Source: Blastococcus sp. LR1 (GTDB taxonomy: Bacteria; Actinomycetota; Actinomycetes; Mycobacteriales; Geodermatophilaceae). Taken from it: DNA of 64,000 nucleotides. Under the pieces are notes generated by a model. The model saw only the letters and a list, made by a program, of their open reading frames with translations. It ran no database searches and was not told where the DNA came from. A program made the position numbers and the translations under genes. Of the stretch, positions 26,169 to 35,610 are shown piece after piece. The stretch lies in NCBI RefSeq assembly GCF_020166105.1, contig NZ_JAIUJY010000002.1:744001-808000 (forward strand), read 5' to 3'. Numbering within the stretch: position 1 is the stretch's first letter; each line of letters starts with the position of its first letter.

Positions 26169-27029
26169 TTGCTGCGACTGGGTGCCCTCGACGTGCCCGA
26201 CGGCCGGTTCGTGGTGATGGCGATCGTCAACCGCACCCCCGACTCGTTCTACGACCGCGGCGCGACCTTCGAGCTGGCCGCCGCCGTCGAGCGGGTGGAC
26301 GCCGTCGTCGCCGAGGGCGCGGACATGGTCGACGTCGGCGGCGTGAAGGCCGCACCCGGCGAGGAGGTCTCCCCCGCCGAGGAGATCCGCCGCACCGTCG
26401 ACCTGGTGGCCGCCATCCGCGCCGCGCACCCGACGCTGCCGATCTCGATCGACACCTGGCGGGCCTCCGTCGCGCGGGAGGTCCTGGCGGCCGGCGCCGA
26501 CGTCGTCAACGACGCCTGGGGCGGGGTGGACCCCTCGCTCGCCGCCGTCGCCGGGGAGGCGGGCGCGGGGATCGTGTGCACGCACGCCGGAGGGCTGCCG
26601 CCGCGCACCCGGCCGCACCGCGTGACCTACGACGACGTCGTCGCCGACATCGTGGCCCGGACGACGGCGCTGGCCGACGCCGCGGTCGCCGCGGGCGTGG
26701 ACCGCGAGCGGGTGATGGTCGACCCCGGTCACGACTTCGGGAAGAACACCCGGCACTCGCTGGAGGCCACCCGGCGCCTCGGCGAGCTGGTCGACACCGG
26801 CTGGCCGGTGCTGATGGCGCTGTCGAACAAGGACTTCGTCGGCGAGACCCTCGACGTCCCGCTGGAGGAGCGGCTCACCGGCACCCTCGCGGCGACGGCG
26901 GTGAGCGCCTGGCTGGGCGCGCGGGTGTTCCGGGTGCACGACGTCGCCGCGACCCGGCAGACGCTGGACATGGTCGCCTCCATCCAGGGCACCCGGCCGC
27001 CGGCTCGCACCGTCCGCGGCCTGGCCTGA
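26169..27029 (+). CDS. folP2: Dihydropteroate synthase paralogue (FolP2-like)
   Basis: 286 aa TIM-barrel protein of the DHPS family. The N-terminal motif is MAIVNRTPDSFYDRGATF, where true folate-pathway DHPS has NVTPDSFSDGG; this NRTPDSFYD form is the one I associate with mycobacterial FolP2, reported to lack DHPS activity. VDPGHDFGKN and the SIDTWR segment are kept. Start taken as the TTG at 26169 with GGAG upstream; earlier in-frame codons fall in the inverted repeat. No folB/folK/folE neighbours are present, supporting a non-folate role. Confidence 0.8.
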   Translation: MLRLGALDVPDGRFVVMAIVNRTPDSFYDRGATFELAAAVERVDAVVAEGADMVDVGGVKAAPGEEVSPAEEIRRTVDLVAAIRAAHPTLPISIDTWRASVAREVLAAGADVVNDAWGGVDPSLAAVAGEAGAGIVCTHAGGLPPRTRPHRVTYDDVVADIVARTTALADAAVAAGVDRERVMVDPGHDFGKNTRHSLEATRRLGELVDTGWPVLMALSNKDFVGETLDVPLEERLTGTLAATAVSAWLGARVFRVHDVAATRQTLDMVASIQGTRPPARTVRGLA

Positions 27030-27143
27030 GCCCCGCGACGTCGGTCGGCGCCGCGCCGCGGGGGCGAGTGCCGCGCTGCGGGGCGGCACCCACGCCCACA
27101 CCGCGGTCTCGACCCCCGCGCGCCCGGCGATAGGTTCCACGGC

Positions 27144-27569
27144 ATGGCCGCTACCGGGTTCCACACCGCCGCCGAGCTCAACGACCTGCTCCCGGGCACC
27201 TTCCCCGGGCTGCTCGGCATCGTCATCGACACCCACGAGCGCGGGCGGCTGACCAGCCACCTCGACGTCCGCCCCGAGCTGCTGGCACCCAACGGCTACC
27301 TGCACGCCGGCACCGTGGTCACCCTCGCCGACACCAGCTGCGGGCTGCCCACCCGGGCGCTGCTGCCGGAGGGGTCGAGCGGCTTCACCACCATCGAGCT
27401 GAAGAGCAACCACCTGGGTACCGCGCGCGAGGGCCGGATCGAGTGCACCGCGACGAACGTGCACGCCGGGCGGACGACGCAGGTGTGGGACGCCGTGGTC
27501 ACGAACGCGGAGAACGGGAAGACGATCGCGCTGTTCCGCTGCACGCAGTCGGTGCTCTGGCCCCGCTGA
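27144..27569 (+). CDS. PaaI-family hot-dog thioesterase
   Basis: 141 aa. Hot-dog fold with the PaaI/COG2050 features NGYLHAGTVVTLADTSCG and FTTIELKSNHLGTAREG, expected to hydrolyse acyl- or aryl-CoA thioesters. The ATG at 27144 has no Shine-Dalgarno; TAGGTT seven bases upstream suggests a leaderless transcript. Precedes the acyl-CoA ligase gene on the same strand by 90 nt, so the two could act on the same CoA pool (ligase forms, thioesterase releases). Confidence 0.82.
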   Translation: MAATGFHTAAELNDLLPGTFPGLLGIVIDTHERGRLTSHLDVRPELLAPNGYLHAGTVVTLADTSCGLPTRALLPEGSSGFTTIELKSNHLGTAREGRIECTATNVHAGRTTQVWDAVVTNAENGKTIALFRCTQSVLWPR

Positions 27570-27659
27570 TCGGGCGAACCCGCCGGTAACCCCCTTGTGA
27601 GCAGGGACACGGGGAGTGTGAGACTACGGCCACACACCCGTTCCTAGGAGGTTCCACCT

Positions 27660-29255
27660 GTGTCGCTGGCCAGCCTGTATCCCGACGTCGAGATCCCGAA
27701 CGTCTCGGTCCCGGAGTTCGTCCTGGCCGCTGGCAAGGAACGTCCGGACGCTCCTGCCCTGATCGACGGTCTCAAGGGTGACGTGATCACCCACGGCCAG
27801 CTGGCCCAGTACGTCGACCGGGTCGCGGCCAACCTGCACGCCCGCGGGCTGCGCAAGGGCGACGTCGTCGCCGTCTTCTGCCCGAACACCCCGTGGTTCC
27901 CGGTGGTCTTCCACGGCATCGCGGCCGCCGGCTGCGTGATGAGCCCGATCAACTCGCTCTACACGCCCGACGAGATCGCGTTCCAGCTCAAGGACTCCGG
28001 CGCCAAGATCCTCATCACGATCTCGCTGTTCATGGACCGGGCACAGGCCGCGGTCGAGAAGTCCCCGGTCGACGAGGTCATCGTCCTCGACGGCTTCGAG
28101 GGCAAGGCGAACCTCTTCGACCTCCTGGGCGCCGACGCCCCCAGCGTCACGGTCGACATCGACCCCGCCAACGACCTGGTCACGCTGCCCTACTCCAGCG
28201 GCACCACGGGCCTGCCCAAGGGCGTGATGCTGACCCACCGCAACCTGGTGGCCAACGTCGCGCAGTGCCTGCCGCTGCTCAAGACCGGCGCCGACGAGAA
28301 GATCATCGCCGTCCTGCCGTTCTTCCACATCTACGGCCTGACCGTGCTGATGAACCAGGGCCTGGCCCTGGGCGGCGCCGTGGTGACCCTCCCCCGGTTC
28401 GATCTCGAGGACTTCCTCCGCACGATCCAGGACCACAAGATCACCCGCGCCTTCGTCGCGCCCCCCATCCTGCTGGCGATGGCCAAGCACCCGCTGGTCG
28501 ACAACTACGACCTCTCCTCGCTGACGTCGATCCTGTCGGGTGCCGCTCCCCTGGACGAGCAGCTCGCACTGTCGGCCCAGAGCCGGCTGCGCAAGGGCGC
28601 CGACACCGGCGTCGTCGTGGGCCAGGGCTACGGCATGACCGAGCTCTCGCCGGTCTCGCACACCAGCCCCGACGTCGACGCGCAGCCCCCGGGCGTCTCC
28701 ATCGAGATCCCGAAGGGCTCGGTGGGCTTCGCCATCCCCAACACCGAGTGCCGGCTCATCGACCCGGCCACGGGCGAGGACGCCGCCCCCGGCGAGCGCG
28801 GCGAGCTCTGGGTGCGCGGCCCGCAGGTCATGAAGGGCTACCTCAACAACGAGGAGGCCACGCGGTCCACCCTCGACGACGAGGGCTGGCTGCACACCGG
28901 TGACGTCGCGATCGTCGACGAGAACGGCTGCTACACCGTCGTCGACCGCGTCAAGGAGCTGATCAAGTACAAGGGCTACCAGGTGGCCCCGGCCGAGCTC
29001 GAGGCCGTGCTGATCAACCACCCGGAGATCGCCGACGCCGCCGTCATCGGCGTCCCGGACAAGGAGAGCGGCGAGGAGCTGCCCAAGGCGTTCCTCGTCC
29101 GCGCGCCGGGCTCGGAGATCACCGAGGACGACGTCAAGGCCTACATGGCCGAGAAGGTCGCCCCGCACAAGAAGATCCGCTTCGTCGAGTTCATCGAGGC
29201 GGTGCCGAAGTCCGCGGCCGGCAAGATCCTGCGCAAGGACCTCAAGGCCCGCTGA
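27660..29255 (+). CDS. AMP-dependent acyl/aryl-CoA ligase (4-coumarate-CoA ligase-like)
   Basis: 531 aa ANL-superfamily enzyme. Phosphate-binding loop YSSGTTGLPKGVMLTHRN, the adenine-site GYGMTELSP, GWLHTGDVAIVDENG with the conserved Asp, the hinge VDRVKELIKYKGYQVAP, and the catalytic Lys in KSAAGKILRKDLK near the C-terminus. It activates a carboxylate as acyl-AMP, then transfers it to CoA. Overall pattern resembles 4CL/long-chain ligases; the substrate is not predictable. GTG at 27660 with AGGAGG upstream. Confidence 0.88.
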   Translation: MSLASLYPDVEIPNVSVPEFVLAAGKERPDAPALIDGLKGDVITHGQLAQYVDRVAANLHARGLRKGDVVAVFCPNTPWFPVVFHGIAAAGCVMSPINSLYTPDEIAFQLKDSGAKILITISLFMDRAQAAVEKSPVDEVIVLDGFEGKANLFDLLGADAPSVTVDIDPANDLVTLPYSSGTTGLPKGVMLTHRNLVANVAQCLPLLKTGADEKIIAVLPFFHIYGLTVLMNQGLALGGAVVTLPRFDLEDFLRTIQDHKITRAFVAPPILLAMAKHPLVDNYDLSSLTSILSGAAPLDEQLALSAQSRLRKGADTGVVVGQGYGMTELSPVSHTSPDVDAQPPGVSIEIPKGSVGFAIPNTECRLIDPATGEDAAPGERGELWVRGPQVMKGYLNNEEATRSTLDDEGWLHTGDVAIVDENGCYTVVDRVKELIKYKGYQVAPAELEAVLINHPEIADAAVIGVPDKESGEELPKAFLVRAPGSEITEDDVKAYMAEKVAPHKKIRFVEFIEAVPKSAAGKILRKDLKAR

Positions 29256-29263
29256 GCAAGGAC

Positions 29264-29341
29264 CCCGCTGCCCCCCACCGCTCGCGAGCTCGCGGCGGGC
29301 CCCTGCACCGGGGCCCGCCGTGGGCGGGCGGTGGGGAGCGG
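29264..29341 (+). terminator. Nested hairpin terminator after the acyl-CoA ligase gene
   Basis: Inner perfect stem CGGCGGGCCCC (29293-29303)/GGGGCCCGCCG (29310-29320) with a 6-nt loop, enclosed by an outer stem in which CCCCACCGC pairs with GCGGTGGGG. It starts a few bases after the ligase stop. No T-run, but a very stable structure. Confidence 0.75.
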
Positions 29342-29364
29342 ACGGTCACCCTAAGGTCGTCGGC

Positions 29365-30351
29365 ATGCGTGCGGTGACGATCAACGAGCCCGGGAGCCCC
29401 GACGTCCTGAGCTGGGCGGAGGTGCCCGACCCGGTCTGCGGTCCCGGCGAGGTGATCGTCGACGTCGCCGCCACCGCGGTGAACCGCGCCGACCTGCTGC
29501 AGCGCCAGGGCTTCTACCCGCCGCCCAAGGGCGCGAGCGAGATCCTCGGCCTGGAGTGCAGCGGGATCATCAGCGAGATCGGCGAGGGCGTCACCGGCTG
29601 GTCGGTCGGCGACGAGGTGTGCGCGCTGCTCTCGGGAGGCGGCTACGCCGAGCGGGTCGCCGTTCCGGCCGGGCAGCTGCTGCCCAAGCCGGCCGGCGTG
29701 GAGCTCGCCACCGCGGCGGCGCTGCCCGAGGTCGTCTGCACCGTGTGGTCCAACGTCTTCCTGCTGGCGAACCTGCGGCCCGGGGAGACGTTCCTCGTGC
29801 ACGGCGGCTCCAGCGGCATCGGCACGATGGCGATCCAGCTGGCGAAGCGGGCCGGTGCCCGCGTGGCGACCACCGCCGGCACGCAGGCCAAGCTCGACTT
29901 CTGCCGCGAGCTGGGCGCCGACGTGCTCGTCAACTACCGCGACGAGGACTTCGTCGAGCGCGTGAAGACCGAGACCGGGGGCGCCGATGTCGTCCTGGAC
30001 AACATGGGCGCCAAGTACCTGGGACGCAACGTCGACGTCCTGACCACGGGCGGCCGGCTGGTCGTCATCGGCATGCAGGGCGGCACGAAGGCCGAGCTGG
30101 ACCTCGGCAAGCTGCTGGGCAAGCGGGCGGCCGTGCACGCGACGACGCTGCGCTCCCGTCCGGCCACCGGTCGCGGGGGCAAGGCCGAGATCGTCGCCGC
30201 CGTCCTGCACGACGTCTGGCCCGACGTCGAGCGCGGGGTCCTACGGCCGATCGTGGACCGCCGGCTGCCCATGTCGCGCGCCGCCGAGGCCCACCGCGTC
30301 GTCGAGGCCAGCGAGCACATCGGGAAGGTCCTGCTGCTCCCCGCCGACTGA
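29365..30351 (+). CDS. NAD(P)H:quinone oxidoreductase, MDR superfamily (zeta-crystallin/PIG3-like)
   Basis: 328 aa medium-chain dehydrogenase without zinc ligands. GroES-like domain first (NRADLLQRQGFYPPPKGASEILG, GDEVCALLSGGGYAE), then a Rossmann domain with VHGGSSGIGTMAIQLAK for NADPH and LDNMGAKYL. The first motif matches the quinone reductase/PIG3 group. ATG at 29365; TAAGGT seven bases upstream suggests a leaderless message. It neighbours the PLP enzyme and Bpa gene, an arrangement I recall as Rv3777-Rv3778c-Rv3780 in mycobacteria. Confidence 0.87.
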   Translation: MRAVTINEPGSPDVLSWAEVPDPVCGPGEVIVDVAATAVNRADLLQRQGFYPPPKGASEILGLECSGIISEIGEGVTGWSVGDEVCALLSGGGYAERVAVPAGQLLPKPAGVELATAAALPEVVCTVWSNVFLLANLRPGETFLVHGGSSGIGTMAIQLAKRAGARVATTAGTQAKLDFCRELGADVLVNYRDEDFVERVKTETGGADVVLDNMGAKYLGRNVDVLTTGGRLVVIGMQGGTKAELDLGKLLGKRAAVHATTLRSRPATGRGGKAEIVAAVLHDVWPDVERGVLRPIVDRRLPMSRAAEAHRVVEASEHIGKVLLLPAD

Positions 30352-30355
30352 GCGC

Positions 30356-30416
30356 GAGCGATGTGCGCCCAGGGCGCGTCAACGGCCCCCTAACCCGCCA
30401 CCAGCGCACATCGCTC
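30356..30416. terminator. Inverted repeat between convergent quinone reductase and PLP-enzyme genes
   Basis: GAGCGATGTGCGC (30356-30368) and GCGCACATCGCTC (30404-30416): perfect 13-bp arms around a 35-nt loop. It lies between two convergent stops, so it probably ends transcription from both sides. Confidence 0.65.
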
Positions 30417-30441
30417 CCGCAGGGGGGTCAGCGAGGGCCCG

Positions 30442-31665
30442 TCAGCGGGAGCGGAGCGCCGCCACCGCGTCGATGATGCGGCCCACCTCGTCGCCGGTGT
30501 TGTAGTGCATGAGGCCCAGCCGCACCGCTCCGCCGGTCTCGTTCACCCCGAGGGCGTCGAACAGCTCGCGGGCGTAGAAGTCGCCGTCCCAGGCGCAGAC
30601 CCCCGCACGGGCGAGCTCGGCGGCCACCTGCCGCGGCCGCATGCCGTCGACGGTGAACGAGAGCGTCGGCGTGCTGCGCTCGGGGCGGCCGATCACCTGC
30701 ACGTGCCGCATCACGCGCAGCGCCTGGTCCATCCACTCGAAGAGGTCGCCCTCGTGCCGGGCGACGGCGGCCATCGAGGCCCGCAGCCGCTCGCGGCGGG
30801 ATCCGGCCGCCTCGCCGCAGAGCGCGGCCAGGTGGTCGACGGCGGCGGTCACGCCCGCGAACAGCTCGAAGGGCGGCGTGCCGGTCTCGAAGCGCTCCGG
30901 AACCTTGTCCGACGACGGCGCCAGCTTGTCGGGGCGCAGGTACTCGAGCAGCTCTGGGTCGGCGACCACCGCCCCGACGTGCGGGCCGCACCACTTGTAG
31001 GCCGAGACGGCCAGGAAGTCCGCGCCGAGCGAACGCTTGTCGAGGAACAGGTGCGGAGCGGCGTGGACGGCGTCGACGTAGACCAGCGCGCCGACCGCGT
31101 GCGCCTGGGCGGCGATCCCGGCGACGTCCGGCCGGGTGCCCAGCGCGTTGCTGGCCGCGGTCACCGCCACCAGGCGGGTGCGTGAGGTGATCAGGTCGGC
31201 GTACTGCCACGCGGGCAGCTCGCCGGTCTCGATGTCCACCTCGGCCCAGCGCACCTCGGCGCCCACCGCGGCGGCCAGCTGCACCCAGGGGCGGACGTTG
31301 GCGTCGTGGTCCAGCCGGCTGACGACGATCTCGTCCCCGGGCCGCCACGTGCGGGCCAGCGCGCGGGCGAAGGCGTAGGTCAGGGTGGTCATGTTCGCCC
31401 CGAGCACCACGCCGCCCGGTCGGCCACCCACCAGGTCGGCGACGGCGGCCCGCGCTCCGCTGACCAGCGCCTCGGAACGCCCGGAAGCGGGGAAGACGCC
31501 GCCACGGTTGGCCACCGGCATCCGCATCGCCGTGCCGACCGCGTGCGCGACGGTCTCGGGGACCAGCGAACCGGCCGGGCCGTCGGCGTGCACGTACCCG
31601 TCGGCGAGGGCCGGGAAGAGGCCGCGCACGCGCGCGACGTCCAGCCCCCCCGGCCCGTTCGACAT
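30442..31665 (-). CDS. PLP-dependent cysteine desulfurase-like aminotransferase (class V)
   Basis: 407 aa class V aminotransferase fold. The PLP lysine is in VSAYKWCGPH, with the substrate-loop RLDHDANVRPW and the DAVHAAPH segment holding the cofactor-stacking His. It belongs with the cysteine desulfurase-like branch found in actinobacteria; I could not identify the usual active-site Cys loop with confidence, so desulfurase activity is not certain. The ATG at 31665 has TAGGGT six bases upstream (leaderless form). Divergent from bpa and convergent with the quinone reductase. Confidence 0.8.
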   Translation of the reverse strand: MSNGPGGLDVARVRGLFPALADGYVHADGPAGSLVPETVAHAVGTAMRMPVANRGGVFPASGRSEALVSGARAAVADLVGGRPGGVVLGANMTTLTYAFARALARTWRPGDEIVVSRLDHDANVRPWVQLAAAVGAEVRWAEVDIETGELPAWQYADLITSRTRLVAVTAASNALGTRPDVAGIAAQAHAVGALVYVDAVHAAPHLFLDKRSLGADFLAVSAYKWCGPHVGAVVADPELLEYLRPDKLAPSSDKVPERFETGTPPFELFAGVTAAVDHLAALCGEAAGSRRERLRASMAAVARHEGDLFEWMDQALRVMRHVQVIGRPERSTPTLSFTVDGMRPRQVAAELARAGVCAWDGDFYARELFDALGVNETGGAVRLGLMHYNTGDEVGRIIDAVAALRSR

Positions 31666-31774
31666 GGCCGCACCCTAGTTCCTGCGACGGCTGGTCACGC
31701 GCTGTGGCCGGACGTGTTCGCCGGAGTCCTCCGGCCCGCCGCACGCCGTCCCCGGCACCGTGCAGGATGGAGGC

Positions 31775-32311
31775 ATGACTGCACCGGAGAATCCCCACCA
31801 GGTCGTCGTGGTCGGGCCCGACGGCTCCCCGCTGGGTGCCGTGCCCATGCCGCAGGCGGGCGAGCAGGACGGCGACGGCGCCCTGCACGTCGGCGAGCTG
31901 GTGGAGCAGCCGGCGAAGGTCATGCGGATCGGCACGATGATCAAGCAGCTGCTCGAGGAGGTGCGGGCGGCGCCGCTGGACGACGCCAGCCGCAACCGGC
32001 TGCGCGACATCCACGCGTCGTCCATCCGCGAGCTGGAGCAGGGCCTGGCGCCGGAGCTGCGCGAGGAGCTGGAGCGGATCACGCTGCCGTTCAGCGAGGA
32101 CCAGACGCCGTCGGACGCCGAGCTGCGGATTGCCCAGGCCCAGCTGGTGGGCTGGCTGGAGGGCGTCTTCCACGGCATCCAGACGGCGCTGTTCGCCCAG
32201 CAGATGGCAGCCCGGGCCCAGCTGGAGGAGATGCGCCGCAAGGCCCTGCCCGGTGGGCAGCAGCCCGCGCCGGCGCAGGACTTCCGCCCCGGCGGCGGGC
32301 AGTACCTGTAG
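31775..32311 (+). CDS. bpa: Bacterial proteasome activator Bpa/PafE
   Basis: 178 aa. A polar N-terminus, a long helical bundle (about 45-155, with VMRIGTMIKQLLEEVRAAPLDD and the SSIRELEQGLAPELREEL segment), then a disordered Gly/Pro tail ending in exactly GQYL. This C-terminal GQYL is the tail by which the Bpa ring docks into pockets of the 20S proteasome and opens its gate without ATP (known for the mycobacterial homologue, about 174 aa). Its presence implies prcB/prcA elsewhere in the genome. ATG at 31775 with CAGGAT six bases before it. Confidence 0.9.
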   Translation: MTAPENPHQVVVVGPDGSPLGAVPMPQAGEQDGDGALHVGELVEQPAKVMRIGTMIKQLLEEVRAAPLDDASRNRLRDIHASSIRELEQGLAPELREELERITLPFSEDQTPSDAELRIAQAQLVGWLEGVFHGIQTALFAQQMAARAQLEEMRRKALPGGQQPAPAQDFRPGGGQYL

Positions 32312-32436
32312 GACGCGATCCAAAGGGAACCAGCCGGTTCCCCTGACCGGGTGAACCATGATCGACTCGGAGCTCGACGGGGCATCTCCCGAGGCCTGAG
32401 GCCGGGATCGCCCGGCCCTATCCCGGGAGGACCCCC

Positions 32437-32706
32437 GTGACCACTCAGCAGTCGAGCACCGCGCCCGTGAAGAGCCAGAACGGCCTGGCGATCGCTTCGC
32501 TCATCACCGGCATCGTGGGCGTCGTCTTCGCCTTCCTGTTCGCAATCATCGGCCTCGCCCTCGGCATCGTGAGCGTCGCGCTGGGTGCGGTGGCCCGCCG
32601 CAACGGCAACCGGAGCGGGCAGGCGACCGCCGGCCTGGTGCTCGGCGTCGTGGCCATCGTCGGCGCGATCGTGAACATGGTGATCGCCTACAACATGCTC
32701 ACCTGA
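32437..32706 (+). CDS. DUF4190-type small membrane protein
   Basis: 89 aa with a short Ser/Gln-rich N-terminus and two membrane helices (about 18-48 and 63-86), each Gly/Ala/Val-rich, linked by the basic loop GAVARRNGNRSGQ. This GLAIASLITGIVG...RNGNRSGQATAGLVLG pattern is the DUF4190 family, abundant in actinobacteria and of unknown function. GTG at 32437 with GGGAGGA upstream. Ends before a terminator shared with the convergent chemoreceptor gene. Confidence 0.8.
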   Translation: MTTQQSSTAPVKSQNGLAIASLITGIVGVVFAFLFAIIGLALGIVSVALGAVARRNGNRSGQATAGLVLGVVAIVGAIVNMVIAYNMLT

Positions 32707-32721
32707 TCCGACCGACGACGT

Positions 32722-33715
32722 GCTGGAACGGCCCCGCTGCAGGGACCCGGTGCGAGCGCCAGGGGGCACGGGTCCTTTCTCAGATGCGGAAGCGGCTGAC
32801 CGCGTCCTGCAGCTCGCCGCTCATCCGGGCCAGCTCGGACGCCGCACGCTGCGCCTCCTCGACCCGCTGGGTCGTCTCCGCGGTCCCGGCAGCCAGCCCC
32901 GAGATGGACGCGGCGATGCCCTGCGACCCCTGGGCCGCCTCGGCCACGTTGCGGTTCATCTCGTTCGTCGTCGCCGTCTGCTCCTCGACCGCCGCGGCGA
33001 TCGTGGTCTGGAAGTCGGCGATCTCGCCGATGACCGTGCTGATCCTGCTGATCGCGTCCACGGCCCCCGCGGTGTCGCCCTGGATGGCCTCGACCCGCTT
33101 GGAGATGTCCTCGGTTGCCCGCGCCGTCTCCTGCGCCAGCTCCTTGACCTCCGAGGCGACGACGGCGAAGCCCTTGCCGGCCTCCCCGGCCCGCGCCGCC
33201 TCGATCGTGGCGTTCAGCGCCAGCAGGTTCGTCTGCTCGGCGATGCCGTTGATCAGCTTGATGACCGTGGCGATCTCCGCCGACGAGTCACCCAGCTTGC
33301 CGACGGTGCGGGTGGTCTCCTCGGCGACGTCGACGGCCTGGCTGGCGACCCGGCTGGCCTCGCTGGCGTTCTGCGAGATCTCCCGGATCGCGGACTCCAT
33401 CTGCGAGGAGCCGGTCGCCACGGTGTCCACGCTCGCAGCGACCGCGCCGGCGGAGGCGACGACCTCGTCGGCCTGCCCGGCCGCGATCTGCGCGTTCTGG
33501 CGCATGCCCTCGGCCGCGCCGTCCAGCTGCTGCGAGGCGGCCGCCAGGCGGGTCGAGGAGTCGCTGACCAGCGTCAGCACGGTGCCGATCGAGTCCAGCG
33601 TCTCGTCCAGCGAGGCCGCCATGTCCTCGAGCTCACCACCGCCGGTGCGGCCGGCGCGCACCGTCAGGTCGCCCGCGGCCACCTGGCCCAGCACCTCGCG
33701 GATCCGCTGCACGGG
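32722..33715 (-). repeat. Duplicated chemoreceptor signalling half plus 3' flank, copy 1
   Basis: From HAMP to the stop codon this gene matches the downstream chemoreceptor (copy 2 at about 34592-35610) at roughly 94% amino-acid identity by eye. About 40-60 bp beyond the stop (gctggaacggccccgctgca and following) is also shared. The duplication or conversion tract therefore includes non-coding flank. Confidence 0.75.
32743..32775. terminator. Terminator between the DUF4190 and chemoreceptor genes
   Basis: GGACCCG(G)TGC pairs with GCACGGGTCC with one bulged G; on the plus strand the stem is followed by TTTCT. It serves the plus-strand DUF4190 gene and probably the convergent chemoreceptor too. 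Part of this sequence also occurs downstream of the second chemoreceptor gene. Confidence 0.65.
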
Positions 33716-34411
33716 CCGGATGACGCCCTGCGCGATCACCATGGCGAGGACGAGGGAGACAACGAGGCCGACGCCGATGATCGTGAAGGTGATGGTGCGG
33801 GCCGACTCGTAGGCATCCTGGGCCTCCGCCGCGGTGGCGGCAGCGAACTCGTCGGCGGCGGCAGCGGCAGCCGCGATCGTCTCGTTCGCCTGCTGCTCGA
33901 ACGCGGTCAGCTTCGGCAGGAGCGTCTGCAGCGCTGCGGGGTTGGTGGCCACCGCGGCATACAGCTCCTCGAGCGTGCTCAGGTAGCCGGCGGTGGCCTC
34001 CTCGAAGCCGATGAAGGCCGCCATGACCTCGGCGCCGAGCGACGCATTCTCCAGCGTCGCCATCTGCTCCTGCAGGGCAGCGGAGGTGCTCTCGATGCTC
34101 TGCTGGGTGGCCGCCCGGGTCGCCGCGTCCAGGGTCTCCAGGCCGATCAGCAACCGGTAGTACCGCAGCTGCCACCAGGTCACCTCGAGCGACTTGAGCT
34201 GCTCGAGTGGCACGGTGCCCTGCTCGTAGGCCTCGGTGGCCTTGTCGCTGAGCGCCGACATCCGGGAGACGCCCACAGCGCCGACCGCGACGGTGGTCAG
34301 CGCGACCACGAGGATCGCGGCGAGGAGCCTGCCGCGGAGACCGATGCGGCTGAACGTCCCGCGGGCGCGGTCGGTGGCGTCGTGCTCGTCCTGGTTCGCG
34401 TGGCCGTCCAT
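32780..34411 (-). CDS. Methyl-accepting chemotaxis protein (paralogue 1)
   Basis: 543 aa chemoreceptor. TM1 at about 23-44, an extracellular four-helix-type sensor (about 45-195), TM2 at about 206-228, HAMP ([20 protein letters not shown]) and a long cytoplasmic coiled coil with the signalling hairpin [19 protein letters not shown]. The protein ends [11 protein letters not shown], without a CheR-binding pentapeptide. The sensor differs from that of the neighbouring receptor but the signalling half is almost identical. ATG at 34411; upstream open frame is non-conserved. No che genes lie in the window. Confidence 0.88.
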   Translation of the reverse strand: MDGHANQDEHDATDRARGTFSRIGLRGRLLAAILVVALTTVAVGAVGVSRMSALSDKATEAYEQGTVPLEQLKSLEVTWWQLRYYRLLIGLETLDAATRAATQQSIESTSAALQEQMATLENASLGAEVMAAFIGFEEATAGYLSTLEELYAAVATNPAALQTLLPKLTAFEQQANETIAAAAAAADEFAAATAAEAQDAYESARTITFTIIGVGLVVSLVLAMVIAQGVIRPVQRIREVLGQVAAGDLTVRAGRTGGGELEDMAASLDETLDSIGTVLTLVSDSSTRLAAASQQLDGAAEGMRQNAQIAAGQADEVVASAGAVAASVDTVATGSSQMESAIREISQNASEASRVASQAVDVAEETTRTVGKLGDSSAEIATVIKLINGIAEQTNLLALNATIEAARAGEAGKGFAVVASEVKELAQETARATEDISKRVEAIQGDTAGAVDAISRISTVIGEIADFQTTIAAAVEEQTATTNEMNRNVAEAAQGSQGIAASISGLAAGTAETTQRVEEAQRAASELARMSGELQDAVSRFRI

Positions 34412-34548
34412 GCCGGCTCCCTGTCGTCGGCGTGCGCCGGTCTCGTACCGACGTCTCCAACTAGATGTCGGACGACCGATCGTTCGCTGTAGTCGATACA
34501 ACGACCCGGGCTGCCAATCCCGCTGCGGGAACCAGGCACAAATGACCA

Positions 34549-34584
34549 ACGGCGGGGAGCCACCCGGAGGTGACTCCCCGCCGT
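34549..34584 (-). terminator. Hairpin between the two chemoreceptor genes
   Basis: ACGGCGGGGAG (34549-34559) and CTCCCCGCCGT (34574-34584) are perfect 11-bp arms around a 14-nt loop. It lies after the second chemoreceptor's stop in its direction of transcription and upstream of the first chemoreceptor, so the two genes are probably separate transcripts. Confidence 0.65.
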
Positions 34585-34591
34585 GGTGACG

Positions 34592-35610
34592 GGCTGGAAC
34601 CGGCCCCGCTGCAGGGACCCGGTGCGAGCATGCGAGCGCCGGGGGGCAGCGGGGCCCTTCTTCAGATGCGGAAGCGGTTGACCGCGTCCTGGAGCTCGCC
34701 GCTCATCCGGGCCAGCTCGGTGGCCGCGCGCTGCGACTCCTCGACCCGCTGGTTGGTCTCCGCCGTCCCGGCCGCGAGGCCGGTGATGGCGGCCGCGATG
34801 CCCTGCGAGCCCTGAGCGGCCTCGGCGACGTTGCGGTTCATCTCGTTCGTCGTCGCCGTCTGCTCCTCGACCGCCGCGGCGATGGTCGCCTGGAAGTCGT
34901 TGATCTCGCCGATGACCGTGCTGATCCTGCTGATCGCGTCCACGGCGCCGGCGGTGTCGCCCTGGATGGCCTCGACCCGCTTGGAGATGTCCTCGGTCGC
35001 CCGCGCCGTCTCCTGCGCCAGCTCCTTGACCTCCGAGGCGACGACGGCGAAGCCCTTGCCGGCCTCCCCGGCTCGCGCCGCCTCGATCGTGGCGTTCAGC
35101 GCCAGCAGGTTCGTCTGCTCGGCGATGCCGTTGATCAGCTTGATGACGGTGGCGATCTCCGCGGAGGAGTCGCCCAGCTTGCCGACGGTGCGGGTGGTCT
35201 CCTCGGCGACGTCGACGGCCTGGCTGGCGACCCGGCTGGCCTCGCTGGCGTTCTGCGAGATCTCCCGGATCGCGGACTCCATCTGCGAGGAGCCGGTGGC
35301 CACGGTGTCGACGCTGGAGGCGACCGCGCCGGCGGAGGCGACGACCTCGTCGGCCTGCCCGGCCGCGATCTGCGCGTTCTGGCGCATGCCCTCGGCCGCG
35401 CCGCTGAGCTGCTGGGAGGCGGCCGCGAGGCGCGTGGAGGAGTCGCTGACCAGGGTCAGGACGTTGCCGATGGAGTCCAGCGTCTCGTCCAGCGAGGCGG
35501 CCATGTCGTCCAGCTCGGCACCGCCGGTGCGGCCGGCGCGGACGCTGAGGTCACCGGCGGCGACCTGGCCCAGCACCTCCCGGATGCGCTGCACCGGGCC
35601 GGTCACGCCG
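34592..35610 (-). repeat. Duplicated chemoreceptor signalling half plus 3' flank, copy 2
   Basis: Second copy of the tract at 32722-33715. Identity is highest from the HAMP domain to the end; the sensor halves upstream have diverged almost completely in both length and sequence. Confidence 0.75.
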
